DNA from: Arthrobacter pascens
GTDB lineage: Bacteria; Actinomycetota; Actinomycetes; Actinomycetales; Micrococcaceae
NCBI RefSeq assembly: GCF_030816475.1
Contig: NZ_JAUSXF010000001.1
Span: 2,046,001 to 2,110,000, forward strand
Direction: 5' to 3'
Length of the DNA: 64,000 bases
The notes below the pieces were generated by a model. The model had not been told where the DNA came from, searched no databases, and saw only the letters and a program-made list of their open reading frames with translations. Within the stretch, counting starts at the first letter, position 1, and each line of letters opens with the position of its first letter. Positions 33,254-43,211 of this stretch are shown here, piece by piece. Made by a program: the position numbers and the translations under genes.

Positions 33254-34050
33254 GCAAGCTGTCGTCCCCCTCCCTGCCGTCGTCGTCGGCCTCTTATTCC
33301 CCGACACCCCAGGCGGCGGCCCCGTTGCTGAGCCGCATCCTGCTGCAGGGAAAGTATGAATCCCTGACCATGCTCAGGAACGGCGAGCAGCAGATCCTGG
33401 CCGTGGTGCTGCCGCTCCTTGCCTTGGTGGGCCTGACAGTGACCCCCTTCCTGGACGGACTGGGTTCCAGCCGAATCAACGTTGCGGTCCCGGGCATCCT
33501 GGCGCTGTGCGCCATGTCCACTGCCTTCACCGGGCAGGGCATTGCCACCGGGTTCGACCGGCGTTACGGAGTTCTCCGGTTCCTGTCCACCACACCCTTA
33601 GGGCGCCCCGGCCTCATCGCGGGCAAGGTACTGGCTGTCCTGGCGGTACTGACAGTGCAGCTTGCCGTGGTCACGGCTGTGGCCTTGCCCCTGGGCTGGC
33701 GGCCGCCGGCTGAGGCCTGGCTTCCCGGCCTGGCGCTCCTGATCCTGGGCGCTGCCGCCTTCACAGCACTCGGGTTGCTGGTGGCGGGAACCGTCCGCCC
33801 CGAGGCGACCCTGGCCATCACCAACCTGCTGTGGATCCTGCTGGGCTCGCTGGGCGGGATCGTGATTCCCGCGGAACGGCTGCCCGCTGCCGCCCAGGCC
33901 ATAGTGCATTACCTGCCTTCCGGCGCCCTCGGCGAAGCATTGCGGACAGCTTTCCTGCACGGCACGCTCAACCCCGTGGCCGCCGTTATCCTGTTGCTCT
34001 GGACATTCATTGCCGGGGCCGCAGCCATCCGTTGGTTCAAGTGGAATTGA
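33250..34050 (+). CDS. ABC-2 type exporter, permease subunit
   Basis: A 266-residue membrane protein of the ABC-2 permease class with about six hydrophobic segments from residue 48 (LAVVLPLLALVGLTVTP) to the C-terminus (AVILLLWTFIAGAAAIRW). Hydrophilic N-terminus rich in serine and proline. The GIVIPAERLPAAAQAIVHYL stretch (about 197-216) and PSGALGEALRTAF are typical ABC-2 permease motifs before the last helix. ATG overlaps the ATPase stop, so they form a complex. It is followed seven bases on by ctaA. Confidence 0.9.
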   Translation: MSKLSSPSLPSSSASYSPTPQAAAPLLSRILLQGKYESLTMLRNGEQQILAVVLPLLALVGLTVTPFLDGLGSSRINVAVPGILALCAMSTAFTGQGIATGFDRRYGVLRFLSTTPLGRPGLIAGKVLAVLAVLTVQLAVVTAVALPLGWRPPAEAWLPGLALLILGAAAFTALGLLVAGTVRPEATLAITNLLWILLGSLGGIVIPAERLPAAAQAIVHYLPSGALGEALRTAFLHGTLNPVAAVILLLWTFIAGAAAIRWFKWN

Positions 34051-34057
34051 GATACCC

Positions 34058-35002
34058 GTGAGCACGGCTTCACGCCTCCCCCAGTTAGCAGGCCGCTTCA
34101 CGTCCAGGCTGCCCCGCACCGTTGATGTCCGCATCCGCCGCCTGGCTCTCGCGTCGCTGATCGGCCAGACGCTGCTGGTCGTCACCGGCGGCGCCGTCAG
34201 GCTGACAGCCTCAGGCCTTGGCTGCCCTACCTGGCCGCGCTGCACAACCACGTCCCTGGTCAACACCCCGGAGATGGGGATCCACGGCTTCATTGAGTTC
34301 GGAAACCGGCTGCTGACCTTCGCGCTGGCCGCTGTGGCCGCGCTGATGCTGGTCTACCTCTGGAACCTCCGGAAGGAACGCAAGGACCTCTTCCTGCTGG
34401 CGCTGGGCCTGCTCGCCAGCATTCCCGCGCAGGCAGTGATCGGTGGTATCACCGTCCTGACCAACCTCAACCCCTGGGTTGTTGGCCTGCACTTCCTCGT
34501 GTCCATGGCGCTTGTGGTGTTTTCGACGCTGCTCGTCAACCGGGCCTATGGAAGGACCGGCCGGTTCGCCGCTGTCCCGCTCCCCGCCCTGCCCGGCGTG
34601 CTGCGTCCGGTGACGGCCGCCGTCGCGGTTTTCTCCGCCCTTGCTGTGATGCTCGGCGTCGTAGTGACCGGCGCGGGCCCGCATGCCGGCGACGCCGATG
34701 CGCCCCGCAATGGCCTGGACTGGGACCTGGTTTCCCATATCCATGCCGTTCCGGCGTACCTGATCACCGCCGGAACTATTTTTGCGCTGGTGATGGTCAT
34801 TGCCCGTCGAATCTCCGGGCCCTTCCGGACCGCTGCGCTGATGCTGCTTGGCGTCACCGTCCTGCAGGCGGTGATCGGCTTTACGCAGTATTACAACAGC
34901 ATTCCCGTCTTGCTCGTGGCCGCCCACATGCTGGGTGCGGCACTGCTGATGGGTGCGGCAACCAACGCCGCCGACGTCGCCCGCTCGAGCCCCGTCAAGT
35001 AG
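34058..35002 (+). CDS. ctaA: Heme A synthase (COX15/CtaA)
   Basis: Oxidises heme O to heme A for aa3-type cytochrome oxidase. The 314-residue protein has about eight transmembrane helices and the CtaA marks: VVTGGAVRLTASGLGCPTWP (about 43-62, with the Cys pair region GCPTWPRC), a histidine in GIHGFIEFGNRLLTF (about 72-86), LNPWVVGLHFLVSMALV (about 142-158) and, in the second half, GAGPHAGDADA (about 207-217), LVSHIHAVPAYL and VAAHMLGAALL. These supply the heme-ligand histidines. GTG start just after the ABC permease indicates one operon. Its partner CtaB is encoded convergently next door. Confidence 0.94.
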   Translation: MSTASRLPQLAGRFTSRLPRTVDVRIRRLALASLIGQTLLVVTGGAVRLTASGLGCPTWPRCTTTSLVNTPEMGIHGFIEFGNRLLTFALAAVAALMLVYLWNLRKERKDLFLLALGLLASIPAQAVIGGITVLTNLNPWVVGLHFLVSMALVVFSTLLVNRAYGRTGRFAAVPLPALPGVLRPVTAAVAVFSALAVMLGVVVTGAGPHAGDADAPRNGLDWDLVSHIHAVPAYLITAGTIFALVMVIARRISGPFRTAALMLLGVTVLQAVIGFTQYYNSIPVLLVAAHMLGAALLMGAATNAADVARSSPVK

Positions 35003-35016
35003 CCCCACCGCCCCGA

Positions 35017-35133
35017 CGCTCCCTCAGATCCTGCGGCCTTTCGAGGAACGCTCCCTCAGATCCTGCGGCCTTTCGAGGAACGCTCCCGCAGATCCTGCGG
35101 CCTTTTGAGGAACGCTCCCGCAGATCCTGCGGC
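35017..35133. repeat. Tandem repeat, about 3.7 copies of a 32-bp unit
   Basis: Four head-to-tail copies start at 35017, 35049, 35081 and 35113. Each begins CGCTCCCTCAGATCCTGCGG or the variant with CCCGCAG, continues CCTTTCGAGGAA (the third copy has CCTTTTGAGGAA), and the fourth breaks off after about 21 bases. There are no spacers and no cas genes, so it is not a CRISPR array. Between convergent ctaA and ctaB. Confidence 0.95.
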
Positions 35134-35234
35134 AAACGGAAACCCTCACGCACTGAATGTGCGAGAGGGTTCCCGTGTTTTCTGCAAAAGGTGAGAGAGC
35201 GTCGAGGGAAAAGGCCCGAAAGGTGAGAGAGCGT
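35112..35234. repeat. Large imperfect inverted repeat (REP-like), extending the 32-bp array
   Basis: The last tandem copy is the left arm of a ~91-bp imperfect palindrome (35112-35202). Left arm and the reverse complement of the right arm both read ACGCTC..., then ...AACCCTC-CGCA, around the centre CTGAATG. The outer right-arm motif GTGAGAGAGCGT recurs once more 31-32 bp further right (ending 35233), so both sides show the same 32-bp period in opposite orientation. The structure can fold on either strand and probably stops both convergent transcripts. Confidence 0.85.
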
Positions 35235-35249
35235 TGGGTCAGGTTGGCC

Positions 35250-36209
35250 TTAGCCCACGACGGCTGACCCGATGAACGGATCTAAGGCCAGCGCGATGAA
35301 GAGCAGTGTGAGGTAGCTGATGGAGCCGTGGAAGACCTTCATGGCGCCCTTGTCGGACACGTCCCCGCCCTGCGCCCTGTTGTAGAGGGCGTGGGATTCG
35401 TAGAGGAACCAAGCGCCGGCGAGCACCGCGGTGGCGGTATATACCCAGCCGGCACCGCCTGCCGGCACCAACAGCAACGAGCACGCCACCATGGCCCACG
35501 CATACAGGACCACCTGGACCGAGACCACCCTGGCACCGGCGATGGCCCCGAGCATGGGCACGTTGGCATTGCGGTAATCCTCGCCGTAGCGCATGGAAAG
35601 CGGCCAGTAGTGCGGCGGCGTCCACAGGAAGATCACCATGAACAGGATGACGGCCGGCCAGTCCACAGAGTTGGTTACGGCTGCCCAGGCTATGAGCACG
35701 GGGAAGCAGCCTGCCGCACCGCCCCACACAATGTTCTGCGCGGTCCGGCGCTTGAGGATGATCGTGTAGATCACCACGTAGAAGAAGATCGCGCCGGCGC
35801 CCAGCCAGGCTGCCAGCGGGTTGGCGCCGAACCAAAGGATGGCAATGGCGGCCGCGCCGAGCAGCCAGGAGAAGATCAGGGCCTCCCGAGGCGTCACCTC
35901 ACCCGTGACCAGCGGACGCTTCTCGGTCCGGTGCATCAGTTTGTCAATGTCGCGGTCGATGTAGCAGTTGAATGCTCCCGCACTGCCTGCAGCAAAGGCA
36001 CCGCCCACCAGCGTGGCAAGGATCAGACCCAGGGAGGGGAATCCGCGCTCAGCGTAGATCATGGTGGGCAGGGTACTGACCAGCAGGAGCTCGATGACAC
36101 GGGGTTTCGTGAGGGCGAGATACGCCTTGGCTTTGCGGCCCAGCCCCGATCCCCCTCGAGTCCGGGAAGCGTTCAGCGGCGTATCGGTTGTGCTCACGGT
36201 GGCAGTCAC
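35250..36209 (-). CDS. ctaB: Protoheme IX farnesyltransferase (heme O synthase)
   Basis: Transfers farnesyl to heme B to give heme O, the substrate of CtaA. The 319-residue protein has about nine transmembrane helices. Prenyltransferase motifs: [14 protein letters not shown] (about 30-43), the first Asp-rich site [20 protein letters not shown] (about 80-99) and the second region [17 protein letters not shown] (about 147-163), followed by [20 protein letters not shown] (about 192-211). The GTG start ([10 protein letters not shown]) is chosen for its family-like length; an ATG 47 codons upstream (36350) has GGAGG three bases before it and cannot be excluded. Convergent with ctaA; divergent from the tkt operon. 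Confidence 0.93.
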   Translation of the reverse strand: MTATVSTTDTPLNASRTRGGSGLGRKAKAYLALTKPRVIELLLVSTLPTMIYAERGFPSLGLILATLVGGAFAAGSAGAFNCYIDRDIDKLMHRTEKRPLVTGEVTPREALIFSWLLGAAAIAILWFGANPLAAWLGAGAIFFYVVIYTIILKRRTAQNIVWGGAAGCFPVLIAWAAVTNSVDWPAVILFMVIFLWTPPHYWPLSMRYGEDYRNANVPMLGAIAGARVVSVQVVLYAWAMVACSLLLVPAGGAGWVYTATAVLAGAWFLYESHALYNRAQGGDVSDKGAMKVFHGSISYLTLLFIALALDPFIGSAVVG

Positions 36210-36717
36210 CCGTTCTGTTTGCGGTTCAGTCTGTGCTGTGCAGCTTGTGCGGCCGTGTCGTCCCGGCGCCCCCGAAAGTGCGCTCCAAGGGTTTGGGTAA
36301 CGGCCCGAAGGACGCCGGTAACCCCTCGAAAGGGTCCGGCCAACCGGCATAAGCCTCCAAATATCATACCGTGCCCATTTAGGACAGATGCCGGGTTTAT
36401 TGGCCCTGATGATCGCTCGCTGCCCGATTCGAGCAGATTAACTCAACCTCGCCCGGGGACGATTCACATAAGGCGAAATTGCGTCCATAAAATGAGATTT
36501 CCACTGCCCATAGAGTGGAATGGAGCTAAGCTGTCACCAGATCAGCACGCAGCAGGAAAGCGGTGGAAAACGCATTCTGACTGGCCGAGTGACTGAGTGA
36601 TAGATCAACGTTTCGATGGTGAACGGCTGGTACACAACCGCAACGGGCGCCAACACCCCGCCTCCGTCCGGATCCCGCGTACCGCCCGCCGTCAGCACAG
36701 AGAGGGGCCCGGTTTTC
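36210..36717. other. Long divergent promoter region between ctaB and tkt
   Basis: About 508 bp without a convincing gene, less GC-rich than its surroundings between 36360 and 36560. On the minus strand TATGAT (36363-36368) is a good -10 candidate for ctaB. On the plus strand TAAGCT (36527-36532) is a weak -10 candidate for tkt, giving a leader near 180 nt. An in-frame extension of tkt back to 36616 is open but lacks family-like sequence. Confidence 0.55.
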
Positions 36718-38844
36718 GTGCCACATTTGGAAGAGCAAGAACTGTCATGGACCAGCTTGGACCAGCGCGCGGTGGACACTGTCCGCGTACTGGCTGCAGA
36801 CGCTGTGGAGAAGGTCGGTAACGGCCACCCTGGCACCGCCATGAGCCTGGCCCCGGCCGCATACCTTCTCTTTCAGAAGCTCATGCGCCACGATCCGAGG
36901 AACCCGGACTGGCTGGGGCGCGACCGTTTCATCCTGTCCCCCGGCCACACATCGCTGACGCTGTACATCCAGCTGTTCCTCTCCGGTTACGGCCTGGAAC
37001 TGAAGGACCTTGAGGCCCTGCGCACCTGGGGCTCACTGACCCCGGGCCACCCGGAGTACAAGCACACCGCCGGCGTGGAGATCACCACCGGCCCGCTGGG
37101 CCAGGGTCTTGCTTCCTCGGTAGGGTTCGCCTACTCGCAGCGCCGCCAACGCGGCCTGTTCGACGCCGATGCTGCCGCCGGCACCAGCCCGTTCGACCAC
37201 ACCATCTGGGTCATCGCTTCCGACGGCGACCTCCAGGAAGGCGTCACGGCCGAGGCTTCCTCCCTGGCCGGCCACCAGGAACTCGGCAACCTGGTCGTTA
37301 TCTACGATGAGAACCACATCTCCATCGAAGACGACACCGACATCTCCTTCACCGAGGATGTCCTCAAGCGCTACGAGGCCTACGGCTGGCACACCCAGCG
37401 CGTCGACTGGACCAAGACCGGCGAATACAAGGAAGACGTGCAGGAGCTGTACTCGGCCCTGCTCGCCGCAAAGGCCGAGACCTCCAAGCCCTCCATTGTT
37501 TCGCTGCGCACCATCATCGGCTACCCGGCCCCCAAGAAGCAGAACACCGGCAAGATCCACGGTTCAGCACTGGGCGCCGAGGAAGTTGCAGCCCTCAAGG
37601 AAGTCCTGGGCTTCGATCCTGCCAAGACTTTTGACGTTGACCAGGACGTCCTGGCGCACGCCCGCTCCGTCGTGGACCGCGGCGCCGCTGCCCGCAAGGA
37701 GTGGGAAGAGTCCTTCAATGCCTGGCAGGCAGCGAACCCGGAAAGCGCAGCACTGCTGCAGCGTGTCGAAGCCCGCGAACTGCCTGAGGGCCTTGACGCC
37801 ACGCTGCCCGTTTTCCCGGCGGGCAAGGACGTTTCCACCCGTGCGGCATCCGGCAAGGTGCTCAACGCGCTGGGCCCGGTCATGCCCGAACTGTGGGGCG
37901 GCTCCGCTGACCTGGCCGAATCCAACAACACCACCATCGAGGGCTCGCCGTCGTTCGTCCCGGCGTCCAAGCAGACCGACGCGTGGTCCGGGAACCCCTA
38001 TGGCCGGGTGCTCCACTTCGGCATCCGCGAGCACGCCGCGGCGTCGATCGTGAACGGCATCAGCCTCCACGGCAGGACCCGCGCGTTCTCCGGCACGTTC
38101 CTGATCTTCAGCGACTACCAGCGTCCTGCCATCCGGCTCGGTGCGCTGATGGGCGTTCCCTCGCTGTACGTCTGGACCCACGACTCCATCGGCCTGGGCG
38201 AAGACGGTCCTACCCACCAGCCCGTGGAACAGCTCGCCTCGCTGCGCGCGATCGTTGGACTGGATGTTGTCCGGCCCGGCGACGCCAACGAGGTCGCTGC
38301 AGCGTGGAAGACCATGCTGGAGAACCACGAGAACCCGGCCGGCATCGTCCTGACCCGCCAGAACATCCCCACCTACGCCCGTGGCGAAGGCACCGCTGAC
38401 GGCGACACCTTCGGTTCGACGGCGGGAGTCGCCAAGGGCGGCTACGTCCTGGCCGAGGCATCCAAGGACGGCGCGACAGTCCCGGCCGACGTCATCCTCA
38501 TTGGCACCGGCTCCGAGGTCCAGCTGGCCGTCCAGGCCCGTGAGGCCCTCCAGACCGAAGGCATCGCCGCCCGCGTTGTCTCCATGCCTTGCGTCGAGTG
38601 GTTCAACAAGCAGGACGCCGCTTACCGCGAGTCCGTGCTGCCCGGCTCCGTCAAGGCCCGGGTATCCGTCGAAGCCGGGCTGGCGCTGGGCTGGAGGGAA
38701 TTCGTCGGCGACGCCGGACGTTCCGTCTCGCTCGAGCACTACGGCGCTTCCGCTGACTACAAGCGCCTTTTCCAGGAGTTCGGCATCACCGCGGAGGCTG
38801 TCGCCGCCGCTGCCAAAGACTCCCTCGCTGGCCTGCAGGCCTGA
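36718..38844 (+). CDS. tkt: Transketolase
   Basis: Thiamine-diphosphate enzyme moving two-carbon units between sugar phosphates in the pentose-phosphate pathway. The 708-residue protein matches actinobacterial transketolases in length. Motifs: [20 protein letters not shown] (about 20-39), [29 protein letters not shown], the ThDP site [20 protein letters not shown] (about 165-184) and [12 protein letters not shown], then [20 protein letters not shown] and [20 protein letters not shown] in the middle domain. The GTG start ([11 protein letters not shown]) follows GAGAGGGG ten bases upstream. First gene of tkt-tal-pgi-zwf-opcA-pgl. Confidence 0.96.
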   Translation: MPHLEEQELSWTSLDQRAVDTVRVLAADAVEKVGNGHPGTAMSLAPAAYLLFQKLMRHDPRNPDWLGRDRFILSPGHTSLTLYIQLFLSGYGLELKDLEALRTWGSLTPGHPEYKHTAGVEITTGPLGQGLASSVGFAYSQRRQRGLFDADAAAGTSPFDHTIWVIASDGDLQEGVTAEASSLAGHQELGNLVVIYDENHISIEDDTDISFTEDVLKRYEAYGWHTQRVDWTKTGEYKEDVQELYSALLAAKAETSKPSIVSLRTIIGYPAPKKQNTGKIHGSALGAEEVAALKEVLGFDPAKTFDVDQDVLAHARSVVDRGAAARKEWEESFNAWQAANPESAALLQRVEARELPEGLDATLPVFPAGKDVSTRAASGKVLNALGPVMPELWGGSADLAESNNTTIEGSPSFVPASKQTDAWSGNPYGRVLHFGIREHAAASIVNGISLHGRTRAFSGTFLIFSDYQRPAIRLGALMGVPSLYVWTHDSIGLGEDGPTHQPVEQLASLRAIVGLDVVRPGDANEVAAAWKTMLENHENPAGIVLTRQNIPTYARGEGTADGDTFGSTAGVAKGGYVLAEASKDGATVPADVILIGTGSEVQLAVQAREALQTEGIAARVVSMPCVEWFNKQDAAYRESVLPGSVKARVSVEAGLALGWREFVGDAGRSVSLEHYGASADYKRLFQEFGITAEAVAAAAKDSLAGLQA

Positions 38845-38867
38845 ACCCGATTCCAGGAGATACGAAA

Positions 38868-39983
38868 ATGACTACCCCCACACAGCAGCTCTCCGACGCC
38901 GGAGTCTCCATCTGGCTTGATGACCTTTCCCGCAGCCGCCTCGAAACCGGCACCCTGCGCAAGCTCATCGAAGAGAAGAACGTTGTTGGTGTCACCACCA
39001 ACCCGTCCATCTTCCACGCCGCCATCACCTCCGGCACGGACTACGACGCCACAATCGCGGCCCAGGCCGAGGCCGGTGCCAGCGTCGAAGACACCATCTT
39101 CGAAATCACCACCACCGACGTTGCAGACGCCTGCGACCTGTTCGCGCCCGTCGCAGCAGCGACCAAGGGCGTCGACGGCCGGGTTTCGATCGAAGTTGAC
39201 CCGCGCCTGGCCTGGGACACCGCGGCCACGATTGCCGAAGCCAAGCACCTGTACAAGAAGGTCAACAAGGACAACGTCCACATCAAGATCCCGGCAACGC
39301 TTGAAGGCCTGGAAGCAATCACCGCCACGCTCGCTGAGGGCATCAGCGTCAACGTGACCCTGATCTTCTCGCTCGAGCGCTACCGCGCCGTCATCAACGC
39401 CTTCCAGGCCGGCCTGGAACAGGCCAAGGAAAACGGGCATGACCTGTCCCGGATCCACTCCGTGGCATCGTTCTTCGTTTCCCGCGTGGACTCCGAAATC
39501 GACAAGCGCCTCGACGCCATCGGCACGGAGGAGGCCAAAGCGCTCAAGGGCAAGGCCGGCGTCGCGAACGCCCGCCTGGCCTACCAGGTTTACGAGGAGC
39601 TCTTCTCCACCGAGCGCTGGGCGCTGCTGGCCGACGCCCGCGCCCTCCCCCAGCGTCCGCTGTGGGCTTCCACCGGCGTCAAGGATCCGGCCTACCCTGA
39701 CACCCTGTACGTCACGGAACTTGTGGCACCGGGAGTCGTGAACACCATGCCGGAAAAGACCCTTGACGCCACGTTCGACCACGGCGTTATCACCGGCGAC
39801 ACCGTCACAAGCGCCTACGCGGACGCTAACGCCACCCTGGACGCACTTGAAGGCCTCGGCATCTCCTACAACGACGTTGTCGCCATCCTCGAGTCCGAGG
39901 GCCTGGACAAGTTCGTGGCCAGCTGGAAAGAACTGCTGGCCGATGTCGAAGGCGCCCTCGCCTCTGCACGGAAGGCTTCCTAA
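38868..39983 (+). CDS. tal: Transaldolase
   Basis: Transfers dihydroxyacetone units between sedoheptulose-7-phosphate and glyceraldehyde-3-phosphate. The 371-residue length is that of the long (class III-like) actinobacterial and cyanobacterial form. Signature [13 protein letters not shown] (about 42-54), the Schiff-base lysine in [15 protein letters not shown] (about 137-151), [18 protein letters not shown] and [17 protein letters not shown] (about 200-216), and [17 protein letters not shown]. The ATG has GGAGA eight bases upstream. 23 bp after tkt and six bp before pgi. Confidence 0.96.
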   Translation: MTTPTQQLSDAGVSIWLDDLSRSRLETGTLRKLIEEKNVVGVTTNPSIFHAAITSGTDYDATIAAQAEAGASVEDTIFEITTTDVADACDLFAPVAAATKGVDGRVSIEVDPRLAWDTAATIAEAKHLYKKVNKDNVHIKIPATLEGLEAITATLAEGISVNVTLIFSLERYRAVINAFQAGLEQAKENGHDLSRIHSVASFFVSRVDSEIDKRLDAIGTEEAKALKGKAGVANARLAYQVYEELFSTERWALLADARALPQRPLWASTGVKDPAYPDTLYVTELVAPGVVNTMPEKTLDATFDHGVITGDTVTSAYADANATLDALEGLGISYNDVVAILESEGLDKFVASWKELLADVEGALASARKAS

Positions 39984-39989
39984 CCCACG

Positions 39990-41624
39990 ATGAGCACACT
40001 CAGCTACGACGCCACCGGTGCCGCACAGCAGGCACTCGAACAGCACCTTCCCACCCTCGTGGAGGACCGCATTGCCACCCGGATTTTCGCCAAGGACCAT
40101 ACGCTTTGGGGTCCCGACGCCGAATCCGAGTCGGCTGTCCGCCTCGGCTGGGTTGAGGCGGCCACCGTCTCGCAGCCGCTGGTGCCGGGAATCCTTGAGC
40201 TTCGCGATGCCCTGAGGGCCGAAGGTGTCACCCGGATCGTGCTTTGCGGCATGGGTGGCTCCTCTCTGGCCCCCGAGGTCATCGCCGGTACCGCTGGCGT
40301 AGAGCTGACCGTGCTGGACAGCACCGACCCCGACCAGGTCGCCGCTGCCCTTGCCGACCGGCTGGCCGAGACTGCCATTGTGGTCTCGTCCAAGTCGGGT
40401 TCCACCCTGGAGACAGACTCGCAGCGCAGGATCTTCGAGCACGCCTTCACCGAGGCGGGCCTGGACGCGAAGAGCCGGATCATCATCGTCACTGATCCTG
40501 GCTCTCCGCTCGACAAGGCTTCCCGCGAAGCCGGCTACCGTGCCGTCTTCAACGCGGACCCCAATGTGGGCGGCCGCTACTCCGCCCTGACCGCTTTCGG
40601 ACTGGTGCCGTCGGGCCTGGCCGGGGTCGACATCCAGGCCTTCCTGGACGAGGCTGAGGAAGCCGCCGAGATCCTGAACGACGACGCCCCGGAGAACATC
40701 GGGCTCGCCCTCGGTACGGCACTCGGCGGAACCAATCCGCTGCGGAACAAGATTGTCATCGCCGAGGATGGCTCGGGCATTGTGGGCTTCGCGGACTGGG
40801 CCGAGCAGCTCATCGCGGAGTCCACCGGCAAGCTCGGCACCGGTGTTCTGCCCGTCGTGGCCGGCCCGTCGTCCCCGGAGGTCACCTCCGGTGCCGACGA
40901 CGTCCTGGTGGTGCGGCTGGTAGCCGCGGATGCCGACGTCGAACTTGGCGAAAACGAAGTTGCCATCGCCGGTGGCCTGGCCACGCAGATGATGGTGTGG
41001 GAATTCGCCACCGCTGTCGCAGGCCGCCTGCTGGGCATCAACCCGTTTGACCAGCCGGATGTGGAGGCTGCCAAGGTTGCCGCCCGCGGCCTGCTGGACG
41101 CGCAGCCCGAGCCGACGCCGGCGGCGTTTGTTGACGGGGCGATCGAGGTCCGCGGCGGTGACTGGCTCGGCGCCGCATCAACGGCGGAGGAAGCAGTGGA
41201 TGCACTGCTGGGAACCCTCGCCGGGGACAGCTACCTGAGCGTCCAGGCGTACTTCGACCGGCTCGCCTTCCCCCAGCTGGAAGGCATCCGGGATCAGCTG
41301 GCTGCAGTCAGCGGCCGTCCGGTCACCTTCGGCTGGGGCCCGCGCTTCCTGCACTCGACCGGCCAGTTCCATAAGGGCGGTCCGGCTATCGGGGTCTTCC
41401 TCCAGGTCACGGCGGCCCCCACCCAGGACCTCGCCATTCCGGACCGTCCCTTCACGTTCGGGGAACTGATCTCCGCACAGGCGGCCGGCGATGCCCAGGT
41501 CCTGGCCGGGCACGGACGTCCCGTCCTGCGCCTGCACCTGACCGACCGCGCCGCGGGCGTGGTGCAGCTGCAGGAGATCATCGCAGCGCTGGCCGCCCGG
41601 TCAGCATCCGTCACTGAGAGCTAA
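39990..41624 (+). CDS. pgi: Glucose-6-phosphate isomerase
   Basis: Interconverts glucose-6-phosphate and fructose-6-phosphate, here encoded inside the pentose-phosphate operon so that fructose-6-phosphate from tkt and tal can be recycled. 544 residues with tandem SIS folds: VLCGMGGSSLAPEVIAGTAG (about 86-105), VVSSKSGSTLETDSQRRIFE (about 131-150, sugar-phosphate site), FNADPNVGGRYSALTAFGLV (about 188-207) and the C-terminal HSTGQFHKGGPAIG with the catalytic Lys/His region. This is the divergent actinobacterial PGI type found next to zwf and opcA. Start ATG six bases after tal, without an obvious ribosome site, so probably coupled. Confidence 0.93.
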   Translation: MSTLSYDATGAAQQALEQHLPTLVEDRIATRIFAKDHTLWGPDAESESAVRLGWVEAATVSQPLVPGILELRDALRAEGVTRIVLCGMGGSSLAPEVIAGTAGVELTVLDSTDPDQVAAALADRLAETAIVVSSKSGSTLETDSQRRIFEHAFTEAGLDAKSRIIIVTDPGSPLDKASREAGYRAVFNADPNVGGRYSALTAFGLVPSGLAGVDIQAFLDEAEEAAEILNDDAPENIGLALGTALGGTNPLRNKIVIAEDGSGIVGFADWAEQLIAESTGKLGTGVLPVVAGPSSPEVTSGADDVLVVRLVAADADVELGENEVAIAGGLATQMMVWEFATAVAGRLLGINPFDQPDVEAAKVAARGLLDAQPEPTPAAFVDGAIEVRGGDWLGAASTAEEAVDALLGTLAGDSYLSVQAYFDRLAFPQLEGIRDQLAAVSGRPVTFGWGPRFLHSTGQFHKGGPAIGVFLQVTAAPTQDLAIPDRPFTFGELISAQAAGDAQVLAGHGRPVLRLHLTDRAAGVVQLQEIIAALAARSASVTES

Positions 41625-41639
41625 GGCACAACAGTTACC

Positions 41640-43211
41640 ATGCCAGAAACCGAATACGGTAGGAACTCCTCCACGCGCCCGGGCAGGTCGGGGCGTAATC
41701 CGCTGCGGGATCCGCGGGATCGTCGTTTGAATCGGATTGCCGGTCCTTCTTCGTTGGTGCTCTTTGGGGTGACGGGGGATCTTGCGCGTAAGAAGCTGAT
41801 GCCGGCTGTTTATGATTTGGCGAATCGTGGGTTGTTGCCGCCGAGTTTCGCGTTGGTGGGTTTCGCCCGCCGGGAGTGGGATAACGAGGATTTCGCTGCG
41901 GAGGTGAAGGCTTCGGTGAAGGCTTATTCCCGGACGCCTTTTGATGAGGCGGTCTGGAACCAGTTGTCGGAGGGGATCCGTTTCGTGCAGGGCGAGTTCG
42001 ACGACGACGGCTCGTTTGAGCGCCTCGGCGAGACGATCAAGGAACTTGATGATGTCCGCGGGACCCGGGGGAATCACGCGTTTTATCTCTCGATCCCGCC
42101 GAAGGCGTTTGAGCAGGTCTGCCGGCAGCTTTCCAAGCACGGCCTGGCCCAGGCCGAGGGGGATAAATGGCGGCGGGTGGTAATCGAGAAGCCCTTCGGG
42201 CATGACCTGGAATCGGCCAGGCAGCTGAACGATATTGTCGAGTCGGTGTTCCCGCCGGACGCGGTGTTCCGGATTGACCATTATTTGGGTAAGGAAACGG
42301 TCCAGAACATCCTGGCGCTGCGGTTCGCGAACCAGCTCTTTGAACCGTTGTGGAACGCGAACTACGTGGACCATGTCCAGATCACCATGGCCGAGGACAT
42401 CGGTACCGGTGGCCGGGCCGGGTATTACGACGGTGTGGGCGCGGCCCGGGACGTGATCCAGAACCACCTGCTGCAGCTGCTGGCGCTGACAGCGATGGAA
42501 GAGCCGATCTCCTTCAACGCCGATGACCTGCGCGCGGAAAAGGAAAAGGTCCTGGCCGCGGTCAAACTCCCGGAGGATTTGTCCACGCATTCAGCGCGCG
42601 GGCAGTTCACCGGCGGCTGGCAGGGCGGGGAACAGGTCCAGGGCTACCTGGAAGAAGAAGGCATCCCTGCCGATTCGACCACCGAGACGTTCGCCGCGAT
42701 CCGGGTCGATATCCATACCCGGCGCTGGGCCGGGGTGCCGTTCTACCTGCGCGCGGGCAAACGCCTGGGCCGGCGCGTGACGGAGATCGCGGTGGTCTTC
42801 AAACGCGCCCCGAACCTGCTCTTCCGCGACCACGGCGAGGATGACTTCGGCCAGAACGCCGTGGTCATCAGGGTCCAGCCCGATGAGGGCGTCACGATCA
42901 GGTTCGGCTCCAAAGTCCCCGGCACCCAGATGGAAGTCCGGGATGTGACCATGGACTTCGGTTACGGGCATTCCTTCACCGAATCCTCCCCCGAAGCGTA
43001 CGAACGGCTGATCCTGGACGTGCTGCTCGGTGAACCGCCGCTGTTCCCCCGGCACGCCGAGGTGGAACTGTCCTGGAAAATCCTGGACCCGTTCGAGAAC
43101 TACTGGGCAGAACTGAACGAACAACCCCAGCCCTACGCCCCCGGCAGCTGGGGCCCGGCCTCAGCCGATGAACTGCTGGCCCGCGACGGACGAACCTGGA
43201 GAAGGCCATGA
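41640..43211 (+). CDS. zwf: Glucose-6-phosphate dehydrogenase
   Basis: Oxidises glucose-6-phosphate to 6-phosphogluconolactone, feeding the oxidative pentose-phosphate branch. 523 residues: coenzyme loop VLFGVTGDLARKKLMPAVY (about 40-58), FVQGEFDD, the VVIEKPFGHDLESA segment (about 180-193) and the catalytic FRIDHYLGKETVQNIL (about 210-225) with its His and Lys, then PEDEGVTIRFGSKVPG-like and the C-terminal SWKILDPFENYW. ATG with AAGG 13 bases ahead. Codon choice changes strongly from the neighbours: the first ~350 bp favour G- and T-ending codons, and the end is very C-rich. Its stop overlaps the opcA start (ATGA). Confidence 0.96.
   Translation: MPETEYGRNSSTRPGRSGRNPLRDPRDRRLNRIAGPSSLVLFGVTGDLARKKLMPAVYDLANRGLLPPSFALVGFARREWDNEDFAAEVKASVKAYSRTPFDEAVWNQLSEGIRFVQGEFDDDGSFERLGETIKELDDVRGTRGNHAFYLSIPPKAFEQVCRQLSKHGLAQAEGDKWRRVVIEKPFGHDLESARQLNDIVESVFPPDAVFRIDHYLGKETVQNILALRFANQLFEPLWNANYVDHVQITMAEDIGTGGRAGYYDGVGAARDVIQNHLLQLLALTAMEEPISFNADDLRAEKEKVLAAVKLPEDLSTHSARGQFTGGWQGGEQVQGYLEEEGIPADSTTETFAAIRVDIHTRRWAGVPFYLRAGKRLGRRVTEIAVVFKRAPNLLFRDHGEDDFGQNAVVIRVQPDEGVTIRFGSKVPGTQMEVRDVTMDFGYGHSFTESSPEAYERLILDVLLGEPPLFPRHAEVELSWKILDPFENYWAELNEQPQPYAPGSWGPASADELLARDGRTWRRP

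Noticed and set aside
35017..35133. Possible CRISPR array (regular 32-bp repeats)
   Set aside because: The repeats are directly head to tail with no spacers, and there are no cas genes in the window.
36210..36350. N-terminal extension of ctaB from an ATG with GGAGG three bases upstream
   Set aside because: The added 47 residues are basic and unlike CtaB proteins, and the ribosome site is too close and would lie at the transcript end set by the TATGAT candidate. Kept as an alternative only.
36616..36717. 34-codon upstream extension of tkt
   Set aside because: Sequence is low complexity (Thr/Pro-rich) and not family-like; the GTG at 36718 has a ribosome site and gives normal length.
38757..40442. 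561-codon minus-strand frame opposite tal and pgi
   Set aside because: Antisense to two well-supported genes; composition is typical of a shadow frame and there is no promoter or ribosome site.
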